Positions 1-7,185 of a stretch of 18,586 nt of DNA are shown piece after piece; within the stretch, counting starts at the first letter, position 1, and each line of letters opens with the position of its first letter. This DNA comes from JALUUH01 sp964636675 (lineage in GTDB: Bacteria; Pseudomonadota; Gammaproteobacteria; S012-40): positions 1 to 18,586 of the forward strand of contig CAZWUO010000056.1 in NCBI GenBank assembly GCA_964636675.1, written 5' to 3'. A program made the position numbers and the translations under genes. The notes below the pieces were generated by a model that was given only the letters and a program-made list of their open reading frames with translations, searched no databases and was not told the origin of the DNA.

Positions 1-52
1 ATACAAACAGCGCAACGTGGCGCAGACCTTTTGTAGGAGACGGTTTTTGCAT
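1..52 (-). CDS. VOC (glyoxalase-fold) family protein, N-terminal fragment
   Basis: Only the first 17 complete codons lie in the window; the gene continues past the left edge. The ATG (positions 52-50) is followed by MQKPSPTKG and then LRHVALFV. A 'L-x-H-V-A-L-x-V' strand near the N-terminus is the usual first beta strand of vicinal-oxygen-chelate proteins (glyoxalase I and dioxygenase relatives), where the His is a metal ligand. A GAAGG-type Shine-Dalgarno lies about 9 bases upstream of the ATG. The gene is on the same strand as the OsmC gene, 68 bases downstream of its stop, so the two may be cotranscribed. The family call rests on one strand motif and is tentative; nothing can be said about substrate. 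Confidence 0.5.
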   Translation of the reverse strand, partial: MQKPSPTKGLRHVALFV

Positions 53-120
53 ATCATTATACCTTCGGGAGTTGTTTGCATATCTTCAGTATTGCACAAG
101 AAATCATTCTGAGAGACGCG

Positions 121-555
121 CTAAGACCCCGCAGGGCTTAGAATTTGAATTTCATAATCATGAGAAATTTCTGCAGACTTGCCTAGCATAATGGATGCTG
201 AGCAATATTTTTCAGCCGTTAAATCGACCGCTCGCTGCACCTGAGCATCACCTATTCCCGCTCTTGCTTTTACAATAAAATGAACATGAATTTTAGTAAA
301 AACCTTGGGCACTGTCTCCGCCCGTTCTGCGCTAATGATTGCCTCACAATCAACCACCGGTTGACGCGACTTTTGCAAAATACTAACGACATCATAAGCG
401 GTACACCCACCCAAACCAAGCAATAGCATTTCCATCGGCCTGGGGCCTAAATTACGCCCTCCACCCTCCGGTGGCCCATCCATAATCAAGGCATGGCCAC
501 TCGCTGTTTCGCCAAGAAACATCGCATCTTCAACCCATTTTATTCGCACGTTCAT
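121..555 (-). CDS. OsmC/YhfA-family redox protein
   Basis: A 144-residue protein of the OsmC/Ohr fold, whose members act as thiol-based peroxidases or related redox proteins in the cytoplasm. Two family cysteines are visible: one in the motif LLLGLGGCTAYDV and one in EKYCSASIML; in Ohr/OsmC such a pair forms the peroxide-reducing site. The extended frame could begin at 594, but the ATG at 555 (MNVRIKWVEDAMF) matches the family N-terminus and has GGAG (569-566) ten bases upstream, so I chose it. A possible but weak promoter for this strand has a -10 like TATATC (589-584) and a -35 like TTAATA (613-608). The gene is divergent from crp, as yhfA is in E. coli. The sequence resembles the YhfA subgroup more than Ohr; its real substrate is not determined. 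Confidence 0.88.
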   Translation of the reverse strand: MNVRIKWVEDAMFLGETASGHALIMDGPPEGGGRNLGPRPMEMLLLGLGGCTAYDVVSILQKSRQPVVDCEAIISAERAETVPKVFTKIHVHFIVKARAGIGDAQVQRAVDLTAEKYCSASIMLGKSAEISHDYEIQILSPAGS

Positions 556-734
556 CTTTATTAAGCTCCACTCTAAAAATGCCGATATATACACCTAACG
601 CTTGAGGTATTAATTATTCACACAACCGTGGAATGCATAAAACCGGCATTCGCTCAAAATTTCAAAAGCAACGGGGGTATTTTATCACAAGCGATTTTTT
701 TCCGACAAGGCACACGTATTTAGAGGGAGTACCC

Positions 735-1397
735 ATGTCAGCAGTCGTCAAACCCATCGATCCAAACGCGATTAGCGCTTCCGGCAAAAGCCCAGCTATC
801 GAGCGTTTTTTACAGCATTGCCATCGGCATCGCTACCCCGCAAAAAGCTTGATTATCTATGCGGGAGATAAACCAGACGTACTGTATTACATTACGGAAG
901 GCTCCGTAGCCGTGTTAATGGAGGACGATGAAGGCAAAGAAATCGTGCTCGCCTATCTTAATAAAGGGGATTTTTTTGGGGAGTTAGGCTTATTTGAAGA
1001 AAGCTCAGACCGCAGCGCATGGGTCAAAGCGCGAACAGAATGCACCTTGTCGGAAATAGGCTATGCTAAATTTCGCCAACTGGCGCAAGATGATAGCGAC
1101 CTATTATTCGAACTTTCCGGGCAAATGGCTGCCAGATTGCGTAAAACCAGTCGCAAAGTCGGCGATCTTGCCTTTTTAGACGTTACCGGACGTGTCGCCA
1201 GAACTTTGTTAGACCTATCCACTGAACCGGATGCAATCACCCATCCCGATGGCATGCAAATCAAAGTTACGCGCCAAGAAATCGGCAAAATCGTCGGTTG
1301 CTCACGTGAAATGGCAGGCCGAGTTCTGAAAGATCTTGAAGAGCGCGAACTCGTCTCGGTAGCAGGAAAAACCATAGTGGTTTTTGGCACTCGCTGA
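735..1397 (+). CDS. crp: cAMP receptor protein (Crp/Vfr)
   Basis: A 220-residue global transcription regulator that binds cAMP and then DNA as a dimer. The N-terminal cyclic-nucleotide domain carries GELGLFEE and RSAW; Glu83, Arg93 and Ser94 correspond to the cAMP-contacting Glu, Arg and Ser of E. coli CRP. The central dimerisation helix contains RKTSRKVGDLAFLDVTGRV, nearly identical to Vfr. The C-terminal helix-turn-helix contains TRQEIGKIVGCSRE, with Arg191 and Glu192 as the recognition-helix residues, and the protein ends in the family's FGTR. An in-frame start exists at 633, but the ATG at 735 has GAGGGA (723-728) just upstream and fits the family length. It is divergent from the OsmC gene and points toward the trp cluster. 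I saw no complete TGTGA-N6-TCACA site upstream, so autoregulation is not evident. Confidence 0.97.
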   Translation: MSAVVKPIDPNAISASGKSPAIERFLQHCHRHRYPAKSLIIYAGDKPDVLYYITEGSVAVLMEDDEGKEIVLAYLNKGDFFGELGLFEESSDRSAWVKARTECTLSEIGYAKFRQLAQDDSDLLFELSGQMAARLRKTSRKVGDLAFLDVTGRVARTLLDLSTEPDAITHPDGMQIKVTRQEIGKIVGCSREMAGRVLKDLEERELVSVAGKTIVVFGTR

Positions 1398-1424
1398 TTC
1401 ATAATTCTTTACCGTTTTACCGAA

Positions 1425-2675
1425 TCATCTCACATTCACATTTTCTAAAAATGGCAATACCTTATCTTTAAGTGTATTTGGGGCATGGATTATACCATAG
1501 TGAGAAAGAGGGCTTGCGAATGTATAAATCGATGATCCGTTTATCAGCTTAGCCGCATTTCTTGCATTTATTACTCTGAACCACTGATCATTTTCAACAT
1601 GAAGTATCAGGGTTTTAGCCTTGATCCGTTCTATATACTGTTCGATATCAAATGTGAAAATTGATTTATTTCTATGTAGGAGATCATTCACATCGTAGTT
1701 TTTCGATTTAGCTAATAAATCGTAGCCCATTTCTTTAGTATTATTCCATGAAAACACGTTCCCTTTAGTACCTTCCCATCCAAGCTTGATTTGGTAATCG
1801 AAACTAAAACTAGTGAGCGCCAATATTGACCATCCGAATTCCATTCCTTTGTTTGGATGTTTTGATTTCGGAAGGTGATAATATTTTCCTTTGGTATTCA
1901 TCCAAATTGGATCACTCATCATCGCTGCCGTCATTAACTGAAATAATGATCGAACGATGGGATCCGTTTTTGTTGAGTAACCACCACCTATAGGCATAAT
2001 CGCATCCACATACTCTGGATGCAAAACTGCCCATGCATAACTCTGTATCGCTCCCATGGAAATTCCGGTAGCAAGGCGAACTTTCGAAACATTAAGCTTA
2101 TCTCTTAACAGACGATAGTTCGCCTGAACATAGTCATATACATTATATTCTGGAAAATCTGGCCCCAATCCATCACTAGGCTTACTGGCACCCCACAACC
2201 CAATTGCATCAAGGAAAATAACATAATTATTATTTGTATCTATTATTTCTCCGGGACCAATCACTGCTCCTTGTGATAAGTTATTTCCAGCTTGCTTAGA
2301 ATACCAATGGTAATACATAAAAGACGAATCACCCGAATAGTACGAGTTAACGATTACGGCATTATTAATCTTGCCTGATTTATCGTACTCGGGTTTTCCA
2401 ACCGCGATATATGACAGCCTTAAAGGCGCTTCTCCTAATGATTCAAGACTGACGCCACCGACACCACCTAATTCATAGCTGCCTGCTGCTCCAATCTTGT
2501 AGTTCCCTCCGAGCTTAAACCCCTTGACTGCGTAATATTTTTTTAAGTGAGATAGCTCTTCAACACCCGACAACCGGGTAGCAGATTCTATATCACTCGC
2601 TTTTAATAACGATGAAAATAGTAGTACGAAAAACCCTAGAAAAAAAATATATAAATCGTTTTTTTTGATATTCAT
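1425..2675 (-). CDS. exported MetX-like alpha/beta hydrolase
   Basis: A 416-residue alpha/beta-hydrolase related to homoserine O-acetyltransferase (MetX) and similar esterases. The nucleophile elbow is GISMGA with Ser206; Asp363 in HVENDQWF and His392 in LSHYGI complete the expected triad. A 'D-A-I-G-x-W-G-x-S-x-P' loop and the segment TDPIVRSLFQLMTAAMMSD are of MetX type. Unlike biosynthetic MetX, it begins with a clear signal peptide (MNIKKN, then a hydrophobic run to about residue 25), so it should be exported. An upstream in-frame ATG at 2777 would bury the signal peptide, so I placed the start at 2675; its Shine-Dalgarno (GGGA) is rather distant. The gene is AT-rich compared with crp and trp genes and lies beside transposase debris, which suggests acquisition. 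It converges on crp. The substrate is unknown; a role in methionine synthesis is unlikely. Confidence 0.8.
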   Translation of the reverse strand: MNIKKNDLYIFFLGFFVLLFSSLLKASDIESATRLSGVEELSHLKKYYAVKGFKLGGNYKIGAAGSYELGGVGGVSLESLGEAPLRLSYIAVGKPEYDKSGKINNAVIVNSYYSGDSSFMYYHWYSKQAGNNLSQGAVIGPGEIIDTNNNYVIFLDAIGLWGASKPSDGLGPDFPEYNVYDYVQANYRLLRDKLNVSKVRLATGISMGAIQSYAWAVLHPEYVDAIMPIGGGYSTKTDPIVRSLFQLMTAAMMSDPIWMNTKGKYYHLPKSKHPNKGMEFGWSILALTSFSFDYQIKLGWEGTKGNVFSWNNTKEMGYDLLAKSKNYDVNDLLHRNKSIFTFDIEQYIERIKAKTLILHVENDQWFRVINARNAAKLINGSSIYTFASPLSHYGIIHAPNTLKDKVLPFLENVNVR

Positions 2676-3040
2676 AAAATCTAATTCCCAAAAAGTACAA
2701 CGATATTTCGAAGTTACCGATATGCCAAAAGCCACCCATGAGCACGGTAAATTATCCAAGCTCATGGGGCTTATCATTATTTCGTTTCTAATTAACAGGC
2801 AAACCAGATGTTAATCATAAGTCTATTATTCACCCTCATCGCTCCCATATTCACTATAGCATGGAGAATGAAATTTCCTCGATCTCAAATGTATTTTTAG
2901 GTGACTCATTACCCGTGAATAGTTCAAGCAACTTACTGTGTAAAACATACAGGCCATCGCCCGTATCTGTTAACGTGGTTGGATAGGTGTTGCTTGTAGG
3001 CATTACACCACTAATTTCGAAACTGTCTATTCCTGAATTT
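2676..3040. other. AT-rich intergenic region upstream of the hydrolase
   Basis: This stretch separates the hydrolase start from the IS630 remnant. It contains a perfect 9-bp inverted repeat at 2735-2768 and a 65-codon minus-strand frame of doubtful status at 2854-3051, both listed separately. I found no RNA gene and no convincing -35/-10 pair for the hydrolase. Confidence 0.5.
2735..2768. repeat. perfect 9-bp inverted repeat upstream of the hydrolase
   Basis: CCCATGAGC (2735-2743) is exactly complementary to GCTCATGGG (2760-2768), with a 16-bp AT-rich spacer. It lies 60-93 bases upstream of the hydrolase ATG. On the minus strand the right-hand end is followed by a short T run (GGCTTTTGGC), so it could be a weak terminator for whatever precedes the hydrolase, or an operator. 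Which is unknown. Confidence 0.5.
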
Positions 3041-3051
3041 ACACGGCGCAA
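2854..3051 (-). pseudogene. short orphan frame, possibly a truncated gene 3' end
   Basis: A 65-codon frame that opens with TTG exactly where the IS630 remnant begins on the opposite strand. It has no Shine-Dalgarno of its own there. The encoded residues (for example TLTDTGDGLYVLHSKLLELF) look protein-like, and the frame ends at a TAG in AT-rich DNA upstream of the hydrolase. The first codons overlap the transposase remnant, so if it was once a gene its 5' part has been lost at that junction. I do not recognise the family. It may equally be a chance frame. Confidence 0.25.
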
Positions 3052-3416
3052 TCAATGCCGAGACAATGGAAATAACCCTCATTGAATCAGAGACCATCAA
3101 CAGAGACTCCACGGTAAAATTATTAGAAATGTTGGATCGCAAATATTTCTATGCAAAAGAAATTATTGTTATTCTGGATAACGCTAAATACCACTATTCT
3201 CAAGAGGTCATTGAGCAAAGTTCGAGATTAAAACTTGTTTACTTGCCCGTTTATTCCCCAGAACTCAATTTGATAGAGCGTGTGTGGCGATTTTTTAAGA
3301 AAAAAGTGCTCTACAATAAATATTATGCAAATTTGAAGCATTTTAGAAAAGCGACCATAAAGTTTTTTAGAAACTTTGATCACTATACGGATGAAATGGA
3401 ATCGGTGCAGCCATAA
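3042..3416 (+). pseudogene. IS630-family transposase, 3' remnant
   Basis: This is the C-terminal part of an IS630/Tc1-type DDE transposase. Reading back from the TAA at 3414-3416, the frame carries GAINAETMEITLIES (from about 3045), VILDNAKYH with the second catalytic Asp, and LPVYSPELNLIERVWRFFKK with the third acidic residue (Glu). The family's N-terminal helix-turn-helix half and the first catalytic Asp are absent: family-like sequence stops at about 3042 and an in-frame TAA lies at 3012-3014. The ATG at 3066 is internal and not a true start. The remnant cannot encode an active transposase. Terminal inverted repeats were not identified. It marks past mobile-element activity in the AT-rich insert between crp and trpC. 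Confidence 0.85.
3042..3416 (+). mobile_element. degenerate IS630-family element
   Basis: The element is known only from its 3' transposase remnant; the left part is missing at an abrupt junction near 3040. I could not find matching terminal inverted repeats or a duplicated TA target pair, so the true right boundary, somewhere in 3417-3535, is undefined. Confidence 0.55.
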
Positions 3417-3535
3417 CGGCACTACTGCCCGTCGAAAGAAGCCCCTTTGACGTAAATAAAAGCCCATCCCTGAGAAAACGGCTAATAAGCCAAGCCTAGG
3501 GAGCTTCTGATTAAGTTAAAATAATCCTAGATTTC

Positions 3536-4339
3536 CTAAGTATAAAAGAGCTTACTCAGTTGCGCACCCGGATCGTCTGCGCGCATAAATGCTTCGCCCA
3601 CTAAAAACGCGTTAACCTTGGCGTGCCGCATTTTTTTAACATCCGTCACCGTTAATATACCGCTCTCGGTCACCACAATTTTATCTTCGGGAATCATCGC
3701 CAACATATTCAAGGTCGTATGCAAGCTTGTTTCAAAGGTACGTAGGTTTCGATTATTAATACCTATGAGCGGCAAATCAAGTTGTAAGGCACGGATCATT
3801 TCGGCCTCATCATGCACTTCTACGAGCACATCCATACCTAAACGCGTCGCCAAATCTGCTAACTCGCTGAGCTGACGATCACTCAAGGCAGCCACAATTA
3901 ATAAAATGCAATCTGCACCCAATATACGCGACTCATAGACTTGATACGGGTCAATGACAAAATCCTTTCTTAACGCGGGGAGGGCACATGCATCTCGTGC
4001 TTGTTGCAAATATCGATCAGCCCCTTGAAAAAAATCAACATCGGTTAATACTGATAAACAAGCCGCGCCAGACGACGCATAACTTTGCGCGATCTCTGCG
4101 GGATTAAAATTATCGCGCAAAACGCCCTTACTCGGAGAAGCCTTCTTTATTTCTGCGATCACGGCTGCTTCACCCGCCAATATTTTTGCTCTTATAGCGG
4201 CAACAAATCCGCGCGCTGGCGAAGCGGCTTCGATTTGCTGGGTTAGATTCTGCAAACTCAGCGTTTTATTTCGCTCAGCCACCTCTTCAGCCTTGCGGTA
4301 TAATATTTTTTTTAAAATATCCGGCGTTTTATTATTCAT
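3536..4339 (-). CDS. trpC: indole-3-glycerol-phosphate synthase
   Basis: A 267-residue (beta/alpha)8-barrel enzyme that decarboxylates and cyclises CdRP to indole-3-glycerol phosphate in the cytoplasm, the fourth step of tryptophan synthesis. Family signatures are all present in order: VIAEIKKASPSKG (catalytic Glu and Lys), SVLTDVDFFQG, PALRKDFVIDPYQVYESRILGAD (second catalytic Lys), VEVHDEAE, GINNRNLRTFETSL and VTESGI. It is monofunctional, without the fused TrpF domain found in E. coli. It is the last gene of the cluster, 37 bases after trpD; its own Shine-Dalgarno is weak (TAGGGC just before the ATG). A short GGCT/AGCC hairpin with a U-run lies about 45 bases past the stop but is too weak to call a terminator. 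Confidence 0.97.
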   Translation of the reverse strand: MNNKTPDILKKILYRKAEEVAERNKTLSLQNLTQQIEAASPARGFVAAIRAKILAGEAAVIAEIKKASPSKGVLRDNFNPAEIAQSYASSGAACLSVLTDVDFFQGADRYLQQARDACALPALRKDFVIDPYQVYESRILGADCILLIVAALSDRQLSELADLATRLGMDVLVEVHDEAEMIRALQLDLPLIGINNRNLRTFETSLHTTLNMLAMIPEDKIVVTESGILTVTDVKKMRHAKVNAFLVGEAFMRADDPGAQLSKLFYT

Positions 4340-4376
4340 GCCCTACTCATTGCCTGTTGCTAATTCAAACACAAAA

Positions 4377-5402
4377 CTAAGCGCTTGGTAATGTATTGGT
4401 AAATGCCACTAAAGCTTCCAGTTTCTGCTGCGCTAAGCCATTATCAATAACGGACAATGCCTGACTGACTCCAGACTCTAGACTATCCACCAAACCAGCA
4501 GCATAGATTGCTGCTCCTGCATTCAACGCAACAATATCTCTTGGCGCGCCTTTTTCGCCGGCAAATACTCGTTGGATAAGCTGCAAGCTTGCTTCAGCAC
4601 TGTCTACTGCCAGTGTCGACAAAACACTTTTTTGCATCCCGAATTGCTCGGGCGATATCTGGTAACAACGGATCACACCGTTGTTTAATTCTGCCACATT
4701 GGTATTTGCCGCAATACTGATTTCGTCCAAACCATCTTGTGCATTCACGACTAATACATGCTCACTGCCAAGTTGTTTTAATACATTGGCAAGTGGCTCT
4801 ACCAAGGCCTCTGAAAACACACCTAGCACTTGATTCGGCGCACCAGCTGGATTGGTTAACGGGCCTAGCACATTAAAAATAGTTCTCGCGGCCATTTCTT
4901 TACGCGGGCCTATCGCGTGTTTCATGGCACCATGATGGCGTGGCGCAAACATAAAACCAAGACCAACTTCGTTAACGCATAAAGCAACTTGCTCCGGGCT
5001 TAAATCTAAATTTACCCCTGCCGCCTCGAGCACATCAGCACTTCCAGACTTGCTCGTAATCGAACGGTTACCGTGTTTTGCAACCCTGCCACCCGCACCC
5101 GCCACCACAAAAGCACTCGCCGTTGAAATATTAAAGGTGTTAGCCCCATCACCACCGGTGCCACAAGTATCTACCAAATTTGGCCCACTGACCTTGACCT
5201 TGGCCGCGAGCTCGCGCATCACTTTGGCCGCTGCCGCAATTTCTGATACCGTCTCGCCTTTCATGCGCAAACCAATAAGAAAGCCACCGATTTGTGCGGG
5301 AGTAGCGTTACCAGTCATAATCGTTCGCATGACTTGCTCCATTTCCGCAGCGGACAAATTTTTATGCTCTGTGAGCGCGCGTATTGCACCCGGCAAATCC
5401 AT
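4377..5402 (-). CDS. trpD: anthranilate phosphoribosyltransferase
   Basis: A 341-residue enzyme that transfers the phosphoribosyl group of PRPP to anthranilate, the second committed step of tryptophan synthesis. The PRPP site is seen in GTGGDGANTFNISTAS and KHGNRSITSKSGSADVLEAAG, and the anthranilate-binding region in FMFAPRHHGAMKHAIGPRKE followed by RTIFNVLGPLTNPA. An ATG at 5414 would overlap trpG by 11 bases; I prefer the ATG at 5402, because GGAGG (5412-5408) lies five bases before it and the protein then starts MDLPGAIRALTEHKNLS, as in relatives. With this start the trpG TGA (5406-5404) and the trpD ATG are one base apart, which suggests translational coupling, with the ribosome-binding site inside the end of trpG. 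Confidence 0.97.
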   Translation of the reverse strand: MDLPGAIRALTEHKNLSAAEMEQVMRTIMTGNATPAQIGGFLIGLRMKGETVSEIAAAAKVMRELAAKVKVSGPNLVDTCGTGGDGANTFNISTASAFVVAGAGGRVAKHGNRSITSKSGSADVLEAAGVNLDLSPEQVALCVNEVGLGFMFAPRHHGAMKHAIGPRKEMAARTIFNVLGPLTNPAGAPNQVLGVFSEALVEPLANVLKQLGSEHVLVVNAQDGLDEISIAANTNVAELNNGVIRCYQISPEQFGMQKSVLSTLAVDSAEASLQLIQRVFAGEKGAPRDIVALNAGAAIYAAGLVDSLESGVSQALSVIDNGLAQQKLEALVAFTNTLPSA

Positions 5403-5403
5403 A

Positions 5404-6000
5404 TCAGCCTCCATGATTCAATTTTTGATTCAAAAAATTCTTTAACAAGTCATGTCCGTGCTCGGACAAAATAGACTCAGGGTGAAATTGTACACCTTCG
5501 ACCAACATCGACTTATGTCTTATGCCCATGATTTCATCCCGCTCACCCGCTGCATTTTGGGTCCAAGCGGTCACTTCTAAGCAATCCGGCAAGCCGGGTT
5601 TATCGACCACTAAGGAATGGTATCGAGTGACCTCAAAAGGATTTTTTAACTGCTGAAACACGCCCACGCTATGATGAAAAACCTGTGAAGTTTTACCATG
5701 CATGATTTGTCTCGCGTGCGCAATGCTGCCGCCGAAAGCCTGTGCAATACTTTGGTGTCCGAGGCATACACCTAGAATCGGCGTTTTCCCAGCGAAGTGC
5801 TTTATGGTGGCCACCGAAATCCCCGCCTCAGCGGGCGTGCAAGGGCCTGGAGATATGACAATACGCGCGGGCGCTAGCGCCTCAATCTCCGCAATGCTAA
5901 TTTGATCATTACGTCTTATCTCTACGTTTTCACCCAACTCACCAAAATATTGCACCAGGTTGTAAGTAAAGGAATCGTAGTTATCTATCATCAGTAACAT
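5404..6000 (-). CDS. trpG: anthranilate / aminodeoxychorismate synthase glutaminase subunit
   Basis: A 198-residue class I glutamine amidotransferase that supplies ammonia to TrpE (anthranilate) and perhaps also to PabB (folate), as the shared subunit does in several bacteria. The nucleophile is Cys79 in GVCLGHQSIAQAFGG, with His173 and Glu175 in VQFHPESI; the N-terminus MLLMIDNYDSFTYNLVQYF is typical. The frame stays open up to 6054, but the ATG at 6000 matches the family start. An ATG three codons further in (5991) is also possible. It is the first gene of trpGDC. No trpE is beside it, as in pseudomonads where trpE is elsewhere. It is divergent from the iron-transport gene and shares an intergenic region containing a Fur box. 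No leader-peptide attenuator was seen. Confidence 0.95.
   Translation of the reverse strand: MLLMIDNYDSFTYNLVQYFGELGENVEIRRNDQISIAEIEALAPARIVISPGPCTPAEAGISVATIKHFAGKTPILGVCLGHQSIAQAFGGSIAHARQIMHGKTSQVFHHSVGVFQQLKNPFEVTRYHSLVVDKPGLPDCLEVTAWTQNAAGERDEIMGIRHKSMLVEGVQFHPESILSEHGHDLLKNFLNQKLNHGG
5407..5412 (-). promoter_or_regulatory. trpD ribosome-binding site inside trpG
   Basis: GGAGGC, read on the minus strand, overlaps the last two codons of trpG (Gly-Gly) and sits five bases before the ATG at 5402. It decides between the two candidate trpD starts. Confidence 0.75.
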
Positions 6001-6067
6001 GGTATTAACAACATAATTAGTTTTAATTTGAATTCGGGAGAGTTTACCATACACCGAAAAGTTTCAC

Positions 6068-6085
6068 TTCGAACTTGCGTTCGAA
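6068..6085. repeat. perfect 7-bp inverted repeat in the trpG/fbpA divergent promoter region
   Basis: TTCGAAC (6068-6074) and GTTCGAA (6079-6085) are exact inverted copies around TTGC. The repeat covers the proposed -35 of the iron-transport promoter and overlaps the first three bases of the Fur box. It may be an operator for a second regulator or a chance palindrome. Confidence 0.45.
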
Positions 6086-6103
6086 AATGAGAATCATTAT
6101 CAT
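6075..6103 (+). promoter_or_regulatory. sigma70-type promoter of the iron-transport genes
   Basis: TTGCGT (6075-6080) and TATCAT (6098-6103) are separated by 17 bases and resemble -35 and -10 hexamers. The Fur box fills the spacer and reaches into the -10, the expected position for iron-dependent repression. The promoter lies about 45 bases before the GTG start of fbpA. Confidence 0.6.
6083..6101. promoter_or_regulatory. Fur box
   Basis: GAAAATGAGAATCATTATC matches the 19-bp consensus GATAATGATAATCATTATC at 17 of 19 positions (differences at positions 3 and 9). It lies between the divergent trpG and fbpA starts, within the proposed fbpA promoter. Binding of Fur-Fe(II) would repress fbpAB when iron is plentiful. 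Because it is some 80 bases from the trpG start, an effect on trpGDC is possible but not implied. Confidence 0.88.
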
Positions 6104-6149
6104 TTAAGTAAGATTGACTCATTCTACCTACCTTGAAAAGAGACCAACC

Positions 6150-7160
6150 GTGAAAAACACTATTTTATTCATTGCCTTAGTCACTTCGACCTTCATGTTA
6201 CCAGTGGCTACCGCACTCGCAGCAGACTCTATTATCGTCTATTCCGGTCGTAGCGATAAATTTGTAAAACCGGCAGTGAAAGCATTCACCCAAAAAACCG
6301 GCATTAAAGTCATCCTACATTCCGCAAAATCCACCGCATTGTTAACTAAGATGAAATTAGAAGGCGATAAAACAGATGCCGATCTCTACCTAAGCAACGA
6401 TGCCGGAAATCTGCAAAAAGGGAGTGAGCTAGGCTTGCTGCAAGCCATTCCCGATGATTTAATCCGCTCGATTCCCGCAAATTTTCGCGCCAAGGATAAT
6501 ACCTGGGTTGGATTGTCAGCGCGAGCGCGAGTGCTCGTGGTTAATACCAAAAGCCCATGGAGTAGCAAAATCACTTCCGTCTTTGATTTAGCCAAGCCCG
6601 AATTAAAAAACCGGATCGCGATTACTCACAGCGGCAATGAAAGCTTCATTGCGGGGGTTACCGTTTACATGTTAAAAGCCGGAGAAAAGACCACCAAAAA
6701 CTGGCTCGTCGGATTAAAAAATAATACAAATGGAAAATATTTTAATAAACACAGCAAAGTAGTTAAAGCCGTCGCAGCCGGAAAAGCAGATGTCGGCTTG
6801 GTTAATCATTATTATATTTATCGCCATTTAAAAAAGCAGCCTAATGCAAACATCAAATTGGTTTTACCCGATCAAGGGCCACAGGGTATAGGGGTCGCCT
6901 GGAATGTGGCAGGTATTGCTCTTTCCAAATACAGTAAAAATCTTGAAAATAGCTTGAAATTTATTCGCTTTTTGGTATCTGCAGAAGGTCAGCGTTTGTT
7001 TGCAGAAGTCAATCTTGAATATCCAACACGTGATAACATTGCCACAGCAATAGAAATCCCTAAACCAGGCAGCTTTAACGTTGCCGATGTAGCGATGTCG
7101 GAACTCGGTACACAACGTGATAAGACCATCGATCTCATCGAAACGGTAGGTTTACCCTAG
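6150..7160 (+). CDS. fbpA: periplasmic ferric-iron binding protein (ABC transporter)
   Basis: A 336-residue solute-binding protein of the FbpA/FutA/AfuA type that carries Fe(III) across the periplasm to its permease. The N-terminus is a signal peptide (KNTILFIALVTSTFMLP, cleavage probably after ATALA), followed by the first strand IIVYSGRSDK, whose Tyr is a common iron ligand. The paired Tyr221-Tyr222 in GLVNHYYIYRHL match the two C-lobe tyrosines that bind Fe(III) in this family. KADVGLVNHYY and GVAWNVAGIAL are also typical. The frame is open from a TTG at 6114; I chose the GTG at 6150 because the signal peptide starts there, though its Shine-Dalgarno is weak. A Fur box and promoter lie upstream, and the permease follows after 25 bases. 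Confidence 0.93.
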   Translation: MKNTILFIALVTSTFMLPVATALAADSIIVYSGRSDKFVKPAVKAFTQKTGIKVILHSAKSTALLTKMKLEGDKTDADLYLSNDAGNLQKGSELGLLQAIPDDLIRSIPANFRAKDNTWVGLSARARVLVVNTKSPWSSKITSVFDLAKPELKNRIAITHSGNESFIAGVTVYMLKAGEKTTKNWLVGLKNNTNGKYFNKHSKVVKAVAAGKADVGLVNHYYIYRHLKKQPNANIKLVLPDQGPQGIGVAWNVAGIALSKYSKNLENSLKFIRFLVSAEGQRLFAEVNLEYPTRDNIATAIEIPKPGSFNVADVAMSELGTQRDKTIDLIETVGLP

Positions 7161-7185
7161 GAGGCTGTCCGAGACACTTAAACCA

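Noticed and set aside
600..680. CRP-type half sites (TCACA, ATCACA) upstream of crp
   Set aside because: No second half at the required 6-bp spacing, so a CRP operator is not supported.
633..734. N-terminal extension of Crp from an upstream in-frame ATG
   Set aside because: The 34 extra residues do not match the family and the ATG at 735 has a proper Shine-Dalgarno.
3228..3467. 79-codon minus-strand frame opposite the IS630 remnant
   Set aside because: It mirrors the transposase coding sequence and has no recognisable protein features; it is a shadow frame.
3480..3491. GGCT/AGCC hairpin followed by a U-run downstream of trpC on the minus strand
   Set aside because: A 4-bp stem is too weak to call a Rho-independent terminator.
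5404..6000. A trp attenuator or leader peptide before trpG
   Set aside because: No Trp-codon-rich short frame followed by alternative hairpins was seen upstream of trpG.
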